Shown here one piece after another: positions 53,660-64,000 of a stretch of 64,000 bases of DNA (the stretch's first letter is position 1; the number at the start of each line of letters is the position of its first letter). The notes under the pieces were generated by a model. That model saw nothing but the letters and a program-made list of their open reading frames with translations. It had not been told where the DNA came from and made no database searches. The stretch lies in assembly GCA_935421135.1 (NCBI GenBank), contig OW285192.1, positions 19,011,001 through 19,075,000 of the forward strand, written 5' to 3'. A program made the position numbers and the translations under genes. Source of the stretch: Bugulina stolonifera (lineage: Eukaryota; Bryozoa; Gymnolaemata; Cheilostomatida; Bugulidae).

Positions 53660-54175
53660 GTACCACCATAAACGCTGCGTGTACGACCCATAAGGTCTGA
53701 GTTATTGCTTAGAAAGTACTTGTGAGTATGATCTATGCTAGTTTAGGCAGTTCAGGCTTCAAGGTCCAATGGGACCAAGAGCTGGAACTACAATGTATGC
53801 TATTCTAGAAAAGACTCCCTAGTGTTCATCTGTATAGATGTGTCTTTATTGGAGTCCAAGCAACAAATGATTGACAATGAAAAAGCATTCGCTTTATCTG
53901 GTATTACATTTCCGGTGAAAACTTCCAGTAAGGTACGATACAGTATCGGCACTAAGTATTGCGCAATGCAATAGTGGAAGGTATGAGGGCCGACCTCTTA
54001 GGATTGGTCACATACAAAAAACTCGTATAATAATGTAGGTACATTAATGAGATGATTGGAACTATTTAGAAGGGCCTCGGCCCTATAGAACCAGGTATAA
54101 AGGTAGGATTTACATCAAGTATTCAGTGACAACTCAGTGATAAGTTTGTTACAAGAAATATGTCACACATACATG
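53660..54175 (-). repeat. Diverged LTR-like repeat in intron 5 of MFS copy 2
   Basis: The minus strand carries CTCCAATAAAGACACATCTATAC and GGTCGGCCCTCATACC-like blocks, related to the LTR at 3432-4094 (AATAAAGACACATCTATAC) and to 17.9-18.6 kb (GGCCGACCTC, ACTGGAAGTTTT). Borders uncertain. Confidence 0.55.
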
Positions 54176-54820
54176 TATATTTATAATGTCCGTATTTCTT
54201 TACTGATGATACATAATATAGTGTATAATAGTGTATATAATAGAATTTAGTGTTAAGTAGAACCTTGCTATTATTAACTATTCACAGTGTGTTGTAGCCT
54301 GTGAGACAGCTTCCAAGAAGAGTGCATTGCACATGCTGAGGATCCCTGGTGTGGTTATAATGGCTCTTCATGTATTCATATACAAGGTGATCGGCAGCGC
54401 CAGGTCTGCCGGAGTCAGCACCTTCTTAGTCACAACGGTAAGCAGCCCAAATTCAGTGTGCTAGAGGATGGTAATATTATTATTGCATACATGTACATGT
54501 ATTTACTACAGCTTCAGCTGCTACTACCTTGTACTGGGTCATTTAGGCAAGGAAGGCAGGCTGTAGGCCTCACCTTAGACAAATGCAGATACCCTCTTTC
54601 TAGACTATTTATATATGCATATGTACATGTACATATATATACATGCACATACATGTTGAGGGTTTGGCCAATTTTTATATAATTCTTTGCTTAAATACAT
54701 CAATGTGTATTATACATGTGTATACAAGTGTACATATGTATATATGTATAAATAAATATTTAATTTTATATCGTCGGGTAAAGTGCTCTATAGGACGTGG
54801 TATTGCCCTAGAGCTATTAT

Positions 54821-55066
54821 AAACTATTATAACGTAGGTGGAATTGACGATTTTTAATTTATTTGATTTATTTCACTACTACGTAGTTTCATACTTCAAG
54901 TACCCATCAGGTAAAATAAATCATGCATTACGTACAACTTGATGTGAAGATGTACGTAATGCATGATTTATTTTACCTGATGAGTACTTGAAGTATGAAA
55001 CTACGTAGTAGTGAAATAAATCAAATAAATTAAAAATCGTCAATTCCACCTACGCTATAATAGTTT
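54821..55066. mobile_element. Hairpin MITE with 116-bp arms
   Basis: 54821-54936 and 54951-55066 are almost perfect reverse complements separated by a 14-bp loop (acttgatgtgaaga). It starts aaactattataacg. TAT/TA flanks on both sides allow a TA duplication. Lies in intron 6 of MFS copy 2, absent from copy 1. Confidence 0.8.
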
Positions 55067-55730
55067 ATGTATATATGTATATTTGCTACTGGAGTCTGAA
55101 AACCAATGTTAATCTGTTTGACAATTCCAGCAAAGTGATGTGTCAGTGTATATTTTTCAGTTTAATACTAACATGTCAACTGTTGGTCTACTTTATGGAG
55201 TGTGGGCTGCTATATGCCTGGGAGGAACACCTGTGGTCACACTGGCTGTTAATAAGGTTTGAGTATAGAATGGCCACGAATTTTAATTCACCAACTACAT
55301 TGTATTATATTATAGCAATCATAACTATATACAGTTGTACATGTACATATTGCATATAATATACTGTATATAATACACCTTGTGTAATAGGAATATACAT
55401 TGTACATATACATTGTAGGGTTTCATATATTCCACTATGTTATATGCTTGGACACTGTGCATACCTATCAATCTGTTCAGTGGACCTTCACCTCTGTTAA
55501 ACTTTGTCTTCCATGGACACAAGTAAGTGCTAATAGACGTTGATTAATTATAATTATGATTATTATGACGATGCCAACAAGTTTTGGCCATTAATTGTAA
55601 GACAGAAAAAGAAAATTTACGCGAACGCGGAAATATATGCTAGCTTTTCTTTCTTAGTATATATTGCCTGCTGTAGATTTATTACCAATCCCTATAGAGG
55701 GACTAAGGAACTCCCCAGTCTTCATCAAGA

Positions 55731-58700
55731 AATTACTGTACACTACAGTGTAAATGTAAAGCAATTACTGTATACTACAATGTAAATGTAAAGCAGTTAC
55801 TGTATACTACAGTGTAAATGTAAAGCAGTTACTGTATACTACAGTGTAAATGTAAAGCAGTTACTGTATACTACGGTGTAAATGTAAAGCAGTTACTGTA
55901 TACTACGGTGTAAATGTAAAGCAGTTACTGTATACTACAATGTAAATGTAAAGCAGTTACTGTATACTACAGTGTAAATGTAAAGCAGTCACTGTATACT
56001 ACAGCGTAAATGTAAAGCAGTTACTGTATACTACAGTGTAAATGTAAAGCAGTTACTGTATACTACAGTGTAAATGTAAAGCAGTTACTGTATACTACAG
56101 TGTAAATGTAATGCAATTACTGTATACTACAGTGTAAATGTAAAGCAGTTACTGTATACTACAGTGTAAATGTAAAGCAGTTACTGTATACTACAGTGTA
56201 AATGTAAAGCAGTTACTGTATACTACAATGTAAATGTAAAGTAGTTACTGTATACTACAGTGTAAATGTAAAGCAGTTACTGTATACTACAGTGTAAATG
56301 TAAAGCAGTTACTGTATACTACAGTGTAAATGTAAAGCAGTTACTGTATACTACAGTGTAAATGTAAAGCAGTTACTGTATACTACAATGTAAATGTAAA
56401 GCAGTTACTGTATACTACAGTGTAAATGTAAAGCAGTTACTGTGTACTACAGTGTAAATGTAAAGCAGTTACTGTATACTACAATGTAAATGTAAAGCAG
56501 TTACTGTATACTACAGTGTAAATGCAAAGCAGTTACTGTATACTACAGTGTAAATGTAAAGCAGTTACTGTATACTACGGTGTAAATGTAAAGCAGTTAC
56601 TGTATACTACAATGTAAATGCAAAGCAGTTACTGTGTACTACAATGTAAATGTAAAGCACTTACTGTATACTACAGTGTAAATGTAAAGCAGTTACTGTA
56701 TACTACAGTGTAAATGCAAAGCAGTTACTGTATACTACAGTGTAAATGTAAAGCAGTTACTGTATACTACAGTGTAAATATAAAGCAGTTACTGTGTACT
56801 ACAATGTAAATGTAAAGCAGTTACTGTATACTACAGTGTAAATGCAAAGCAGTTACTGTATACTACAGTGTAAATGTAAAGCAGTTACTGTATACTACAA
56901 TGTAAATGCAAAGCAGTTACTGTATACTACAGTGTAAATATAAAGCAGTTACTGTATACTACAGTGTAAATGTAAAGCAGTTACTGTATACTACGGTGTA
57001 AATGTAAAGCAGTTACTGTATACTACAATGTAAATGCAAAGCAGTTACTGTGTACTACAGTGTAAATGTAAAGCAGTTACTGTATACTACGGTGTAAATG
57101 TAAAGCAGTTACTGTATACTACAATGTAAATGTAAAGCAGTTACTGTATACTACAATGTAAATGTAAAGCAGTTACTGTATACTACGGTGTAAATGTAAA
57201 GTAGTTACTGTATACTACAATGTAAATGCAAAGCAGTTACTGTATACTACGGTGTAAATGTAAAGCACTTACTGTATACTACAGTGTAAATGTAAAGCAC
57301 TTACTGTATACTACAATGTAAATGTAAAGCAGTTACTGTATACTACAGTGTAAATATAAAGCAGTTACTATATACTACAGTGTAAATGTAAAGCAGTTAC
57401 TGTATACTACAGTGTAAATGCAAAGCAGTTACTGTATACTACAATGTAAATGTAAAGCAGTTACTGTATACTACAGTGTAAATGTAAAGCAGTTACTGTA
57501 TACTACGGTGTAAATGTAAAGCAGTTACTGTATACTACAGTGTAAATGTAAAGCAGTTACTGTATACTACAATGTAAAGGCAAAGCAGTTACTGCATACT
57601 ACAGTGTAAATGTAAAGCAGTTACTGTATACTACAGTGTAAATGTAAAGCAGTTACTGTGTACTACAATGTAAATGTAAAGCACTTACTGTATACTACAG
57701 TGTAAATGTAAAGCAGTTACTGTATACTACGGTGTAAATGTAAAGTAGTTACTGTATACTACGGTGTAAATATAAAGCAATTACTGTATACTACGGTGTA
57801 AATGTAAAGCAGTTACTGTATACTACAGTGTAAATGTAAAGCAGTTACTGTATACTACAGTGTAAATGCAAAGTAGTTACTGTATACTACAATGTAAATG
57901 TAAAGCAGTTACTGTGTACTACAGTGTAAATGTAAAGCAATTACTGTGTACTACGGTGTAAATGTAAAGCAGTTACTGTATACTACAGTGTAAATGCAAA
58001 GCAGTTACTGTGTACTACAGTGTAAATGTAAAGCAGTTACTGTGTACTACAGTGTAAATGTAAAGCAGTTACTGTATACTACAATGTAAATGTAAAGCAG
58101 TTACTGTGTACTACAGTGTAAATGTAAAGCAGTTACTGTATACTACAGTGTAAATGCAAAGCAGTTACTGTATACTACAGTGTAAATATAAAGCAGTTAC
58201 TGTATACTACAGTGTAAATATAAAGCAGTTACTGTATACTACAGTGTAAATGCAAAGCAGTTACTGTATACTAAAGTGTAAATGTAAAGCAGTTACTGTG
58301 TACTACAGTGTAAATATAAAGCAGTTACTGTATACTACAGTGTAAATGTAAAGCAGTTACTGTATACTACAATGTAAATGTAAAGCAGTTACTGTATACT
58401 ACAATGTAAATGTAAAGCAGTTACTGTGTACTACAGTGTAAATGTAAAGCAGTTACTGTATACTACAGTGTAAATGCAAAGCAGTTACTGTATACTACAG
58501 TGTAAATGTAAAGCAGTTACTGTATACTACAGTGTAAATATAAAGCAGTTACTGTATACTACGGTGTAAATATAAAGCAGTTACTGTATACTACGGTGTA
58601 AATGTAAAGCAGTTACTGTATACTACGGTGTAAATGTAAAGCAGTTACTGTGTACTACAGTGTAAATGTAAAGCAGTTACTGTATACTACGGTGTAAATG

Positions 58701-61700
58701 TAAAGCAGTTACTGTATATTACAGTGTAAATGTAAAGCGGTTACTGTATACTACAGTGTAAATGTAAAGCAGTTACTGTATACTACAATGTAAACGTAAA
58801 GCAGTTACTGTATACTACAATGTAAATGTAAAGCAGTTACTGTATACTACAGTGTAAATGTAAAGCAGTTACTGTATACTACAGTGTAAATGCAAAGTAG
58901 TTACTGTATACTACAATGTAAATGTAAAGCAGTTACTGTATACTACAATGTAAATGTAAAGCACTTACTGTATACTACAGTGTAAATGTAAAGTAGTTAC
59001 TGTATACTACAATGTAAATGCAAAGCAGTTACTGTATACTACGGTGTAAATGTAAAGCACTTACTGTATACTACAGTGTAAATGTAAAGCACTTACTGTA
59101 TACTACAATGTAAATGTAAAGCAGTTACTGTATACTACAGTGTAAATATAAAGCAGTTACTATATACTACAGTGTAAATGTAAAGCAGTTACTGTATACT
59201 ACAGTGTAAATGCAAAGCAGTTACTGTATACTACAATGTAAATGTAAAGCAGTTACTGTATACTACGGTGTAAATGTAAAGCAGTTACTGTATACTACGG
59301 TGTAAATGTAAAGCAGTTACTGTATACTACGGTGTAAATGTAAAGCAGTTACTGTATACTACAATGTAAAGGCAAAGCAGTTACTGCATACTACAGTGTA
59401 AATGTAAAGCAGTTACTGTATACTACAGTGTAAATGTAAAGCAGTTACTGTATACTACAGTGTAAATGTAAAGCAGTTACTGTGTACTACAATGTAAATG
59501 TAAAGCACTTACTGTATACTACAGTGTAAATGTAAAGCAGTTACTGTATACTACGGTGTAAATGTAAAGTAGTTACTGTATACTACAGTGTAAATATAAA
59601 GCAATTACTGTATACTACGGTGTAAATGTAAAGCAGTTACTGTATACTACAGTGTAAATGTAAAGCAGTTACTGTATACTACAGTGTAAATGCAAAGTAG
59701 TTACTGTATACTACAATGTAAATGTAAAGCAGTTACTGTGTACTACAGTGTAAATGTAAAGCAATTACTGTGTACTACGGTGTAAATGTAAAGCAGTTAC
59801 TGTATACTACAGTGTAAATGCAAAGCAGTTACTGTGTACTACAGTGTAAATGTAAAGCAGTTACTGTGTACTACAGTGTAAATGTAAAGCAGTTACTGTA
59901 TACTACAATGTAAATGTAAAGCAGTTACTGTGTACTACAGTGTAAATGTAAAGCAGTTACTGTATACTACAGTGTAAATGCAAAGCAGTTACTGTATACT
60001 ACAGTGTAAATATAAAGCAGTTACTGTATACTACAGTGTAAATATAAAGCAGTTACTGTATACTACAGTGTAAATGCAAAGCAGTTACTGTATACTAAAG
60101 TGTAAATGTAAAGCAGTTACTGTGTACTACAGTGTAAATATAAAGCAGTTACTGTATACTACAGTGTAAATGTAAAGCAGTTACTGTATACTACAGTGTA
60201 AATGTAAAGCAGTTACTGTATACTACAATGTAAATGTAAAGCAGTTACTGTGTACTACAGTGTAAATGTAAAGCAGTTACTGTATACTACAGTGTAAATG
60301 CAAAGCAGTTACTGTATACTACAGTGTAAATGTAAAGCAGTTACTGTATACTACAGTGTAAATATAAAGCAGTTACTGTATACTACAGTGTAAATATAAA
60401 GCAGTTACTGTATACTACGGTGTAAATGTAAAGCAGTTACTGTATACTACAATGTAAATGTAAAGCAGTTACTGTGTACTACAGTGTAAATGTAAAGCAG
60501 TTACTGTATACTACGGTGTAAATGTAAAGCAGTTACTGTATATTACAGTGTAAATGTAAAGCGGTTACTGTATACTACAGTGTAAATGTAAAGCAGTTAC
60601 TGTATACTACAATGTAAACGTAAAGCAGTTACTGTATACTACAATGTAAATGTAAAGCAGTTACTGTATACTACAGTGTAAATGTAAAGCAGTTACTGTA
60701 TACTACAGTGTAAATGCAAAGTAGTTACTGTATACTACAATGTAAATGTAAAGCAGTTACTGTATACTACAATGTAAATGTAAAGCACTTACTGTATACT
60801 ACAGTGTAAATATAAAGCAGTTACTGTATACTACAGTGTAAATATAAAGCAGTTACTGTATACTACAATGTAAATGTAAAGCAGTTACTGTATACTACAG
60901 TGTAAATGTAAAGCAGTTACTGTATACTACAGTGTAAATGTAAAGCAGTTACTGTATACTACAGTGTAAATGTAAAGCAGTTACTGTATACTACAGTGTA
61001 AATGTAAAGCAGTTACTGTATACTACGGTGTAAATGTAAAGCACTTACTGTATACTACAGTGTAAATGTAAAGCAGTTACTGTATACTACAGTGTAAATG
61101 TAAAGCAGTTACTGTATACTACAGGGTAAATGTAAAGCAGTTACTGTATACTACGGTGTAAATGTAAAGCACTTACTGTATACTACAGTGTAAATGTAAA
61201 GCACTTACTGTATACTACAGTGTAAATGTAAAGCAGTTACTGTATACTACCGTGTAAATGTAAAGCACTTACTGTATACTACAGTGTAAATGTAAAGTAG
61301 TTACTGTATACTACAGTGTAAATGTAAAGCAATTACTGTATACTACAGTGTAAATGTAAAGCAATTACTGTATACTACAGTGTAAATGTAAAGTAGTTAC
61401 TGTATACTACAGTGTAAATGTAAAGCAATTACTGTATACTACAGTGTAAATGTAAAGCAATTACTGTATACTACAATGTAAATGTAAAGCAGTTACTGTA
61501 CACTACAATGTAAATGTAAAGCAATTACTGTATACTACAGTGTAAATATAAAGCAGTTACTGTATACTACAGTGTAAATGTAAAGCAGTTACTGTATACT
61601 ACAGTGTAAATGTAAAGCAGTTACTGTATACTACAATGTAAATGTAAAGCAGTTACTGTATACTACAATGTAAATGCAAAGCAGTTACTGTATACTACAA

Positions 61701-63412
61701 TGTAAATGTAAAGCAGTTACTGTATACTACAGTGTAAATGTAAAGCAGTTACTGTATACTACAGTGTAAATGTAAAGCAGTTACTGTATACTACAATGTA
61801 AATGTAAAGCAGTTACTGTATACTACAATGTAAATGTAAAGCAGTTACTGTATACTACAATGTAAATGTAAAGCAGTTACTGTATACTACAGTGTAAATG
61901 TAAAGCAGTTACTGTATACTACAGTGTAAATGTAAAGCAGTTACTGTATACTACAGTGTAAATGTAAAGCAGTTACTGTATACTACAATGTAAATGTAAA
62001 GCACTTACTGTATACTACAGTGTAAATGTAAAGCAGTTACTGTATACTACAGTGTAAATGTAAAGCAGTTACTGTATACTACAGCGTAAATGTAAAGCAG
62101 TTACTGTATACTACAGTGTAAATGTAAAGTAGTTACTGTATACTACAATGTAAATGTAAAGCAGTTACTGTATACTACAGTGTAAATGTAAAGCAGTTAC
62201 TGTATACTACAGTGTAAATGTAAAGCAGTTACTGTATACTACAATGTAAATGTAAAGCAGTTACTGTATACTACAGTGTAAATGTAAAGCAGTTACTGTG
62301 TACTACAGTGTAAATGTAAAGCACTTACTGTATACTACAGTGTAAATGTAAAGCACTTACTGTATACTACAGTGTAAATGTAAAGCAGTTACTGTGTACT
62401 ACAGTGTAAATGTAAAGCAGTTACTGTGTACTACAGTGTAAATGTAAAGCAGTTACTGTATACTACAATGTAAATGTAAAGCAGTTACTGTATACTGCAG
62501 TGTAAATGTAAAGCAGTTACTGTATACTACGGTGTAAATGTAAAGCAGTTACTGTATACTACGGTGTAAATGCAAAGCAGTTACTGTGTACTACGGTGTA
62601 AATGTAAAGCAGTTACTGTATACTACAGTGTAAATGTAAAGCAGTTACTGTATGCTACAATGTAAATGTAAAGCAGTTACTGTATACTACGGTGTAAATA
62701 TAAAGCAGTTACTGTATACTACAGTGTAAATGTAAAGCAGTTACTGTATGCTACAGTGTAAATGTAAAGCAGTTACTGTATACTACAGTGTAAATGTAAA
62801 GCAGTTACTGTATACTACAGTGTAAATGTAAAGCAGTTACTGTATACTACAGTGTAAATGTAAAGCAATTACTGTATACTACAGTGTAAATGTAAAGCAG
62901 TTACTGTATACTACAGTGTAAATGTAAAGCAGTTACTGTATACTACAGTGTAAATGTAAAGCAGTTACTGTATACTACAGTGTAAATGTAAAGCAGTTAC
63001 TGTATGCTACAGTGTAAATGTAAAGCAGTTACTGTATACTACAGTGTAAATGTAAAGCAGTTACTGTATACTACGGTGTAAATATAAAGCAGTTACTGTA
63101 TACTACAGTGTAAATGTAAAGCAGTTACTGTATACTACAGTGTAAATGTAAAGCAGTTACTGTATACTACAGTGTAAATATAAAGCCATTACTGTATACT
63201 ACAGTGTAAATGTAAAGCAGTTACTGTATACTACGGTGTAAATGTAAAGCAGTTACTGTATACTACGGTGTAAATGTAAAGCAGTTACTGTGTACTACAG
63301 TGTAAATGTAAAGCAGTTACTGTATACTACAATGTAAATGTAAAGCAGTTACTGTATACTACAATGTAAATGTAAAGCGGTTACTGTTTACTACAGTGTA
63401 AATGTAAAGCAG
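55731..63412. repeat. Giant 32-bp minisatellite in intron 8 of MFS copy 2
   Basis: About 240 units of tgtatactacagtgtaaatg plus taaagcagttac with fixed variant positions (acaatg/acagtg/acggtg; tgcaaag; tgtgtac). Rare variants recur 1,792 or 1,824 bp apart (56 or 57 units): taaaggcaaag at 57,575 and 59,367, actaaag at 58,270 and 60,094, taaacg at 58,791 and 60,615. This shows a tandem duplication of a block of about 1.8 kb. The unit has stops in every frame. Copy 1's intron 8 is 860 bp with no such array. Confidence 0.97.
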
Positions 63413-63723
63413 CTGTCAACTTACTTTAGCAGTTGCATAGAAATGAGAATGTTTAATCTGGAAATTTTTTCAGATCTCTGCCCCTTCTGGCTGTGATGAG
63501 ATGTTTATCCAACGTACTAGTGCAGCCAGCCATATTTATTCCACCAATTAAAGCAGCGATCAACTTGGCATCGTAAGTCTTGCTATTCATACTAATTATT
63601 ATCATGTAAATGATCATAGTTATCGTAACCATTGTGAAGTACGATACTTAGAGTTAACAGTTTAGTTGACCTTCTCTATTAAATTGTTGATATAATAACC
63701 ATTGGGAAGGCAATTCTTTATTT

Positions 63724-63930
63724 GCATCAGTGCATCAGTGCATCAGTGCATCAGTGCATCAGTGCATCAGTGCATCAGTGCATCAGTGCATCAGTGCATC
63801 AGTGCATCAGTGCATCAGTGCATCAGTGCATCAGTGCATCAGTGCATCAGTGCATCAGTGCATCAGTGCATCAGTGCATCAGTGCATCAGTGCATCAGTG
63901 CATCAGTGCATCAGTGCATCAGTGCATCAG
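63724..63930. repeat. (CATCAGTG)n microsatellite
   Basis: About 26 nearly perfect 8-bp units in intron 9 of MFS copy 2. Open frames across it (HQCISASV) are artefacts. Confidence 0.97.
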
Positions 63931-64000
63931 GATAAGATGGCTACTAGTAATTGATACACAGCATAACGCAAGTCATATACCAGCTGCTGTGTTATAGCCT

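Larger units (their letters stand above)
38011..63572 (+). pseudogene. SLC18B1-like: MFS transporter, SLC18B1-like, copy 2, split by Polinton P1
   Basis: Exons: 38011-38280, 39253-39326, 40460-40494 joined with 51708-51817 (one exon interrupted by P1), 51967-52035, 52643-52730, 54298-54437, 55161-55256, 55419-55522, 63474-63572. The last exons lie beyond the window. Exon lengths equal those of copy 1 (270, 74, 145, 69, 88, 140, 96, 104), except exon 9 (99 versus 96). The coding sequence is otherwise open and family-like (MLQGAGYAVGPALGSLLQE, YTFMFWTLGG). P1 breaks codon 127 after its first base; reading into P1 gives one codon and then TAG. Either the gene is dead, the insertion is one haplotype only, or it is very recent. 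Confidence 0.88.

Noticed and set aside
55731..63412. CRISPR array
   Set aside because: Direct head-to-tail 32-bp units without unique spacers, in an animal intron. The same holds for the other arrays.
63702..63997. HQCISASV repeat protein
   Set aside because: Translation of the (CATCAGTG)n microsatellite.

Overview
Kind of organism. The window is AT-rich animal DNA with spliced host genes (short exons, GT-AG introns), many intronic minisatellites, ACATGTAC-type simple repeats and dense transposon debris. Standard genetic code and consistent exon phases fit a metazoan. A sponge or another early-branching marine invertebrate is my best guess, from general feel rather than a marker gene.

Layout. 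1-4094: left-truncated LTR retrotransposon on the minus strand. It has a Gag-like frame open for 1,032 codons to the window edge, a PBS matching a tRNA-Leu 3' end, and its 5' LTR. 6046-8201: a four-exon carbohydrate sulfotransferase-like gene (minus) whose PAPS 5'-phosphosulfate loop looks lost. 9658-20796: a complete 11-exon MFS transporter gene of the SLC18B1 type (minus, 463 codons). 20797-30071: spacer with repeats, a hAT-type MITE and a 3.46-kb fold-back element. 30072-37915: a decayed Polinton (P2). 38011 to beyond the window: a second, head-to-head copy of the same MFS gene (plus). 40495-51701: an apparently young Polinton/Maverick (P1) inserted inside exon 3 of that second copy. 51708-63572: the remaining exons of copy 2, with a 7.7-kb array of a 32-bp repeat in intron 8.

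The main system. P1 is 11,207 bp, with 650-bp terminal inverted repeats that look almost identical and a perfect 6-bp target duplication (atctgc). It carries, all rightward: a novel 441-aa coiled-coil protein, a small membrane protein, an A32/FtsK-type packaging ATPase, two small structural-type proteins, an rve integrase with chromodomain, a penton-like minor capsid protein, a pVI/pX-like protein, a double-jelly-roll-type major capsid protein and an adenain-type cysteine protease. It is a complete integration and virion-morphogenesis cassette without DNA polymerase B. Where a further gene would sit, P1 keeps only a 31-bp minisatellite folded as a large inverted repeat, flanked by outward-facing promoter-like sequences, and a promoter, first exon and intron leading nowhere. 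P2 keeps the same leader plus a C2H2 zinc-finger exon, then stops. Both elements therefore appear to have lost the same right-hand gene, plausibly PolB.

How the parts relate. The two transporter copies share every exon boundary that can be compared, so each serves as an empty-site control. Copy 1 shows that P1 interrupts codon 127 of copy 2 (a stop follows two codons after the junction) and that P2 sits about 95 bp upstream of the copy 2 ATG. In copy 1, intron 6 begins with about 33 tandem copies of its own exon-end/5' splice site.
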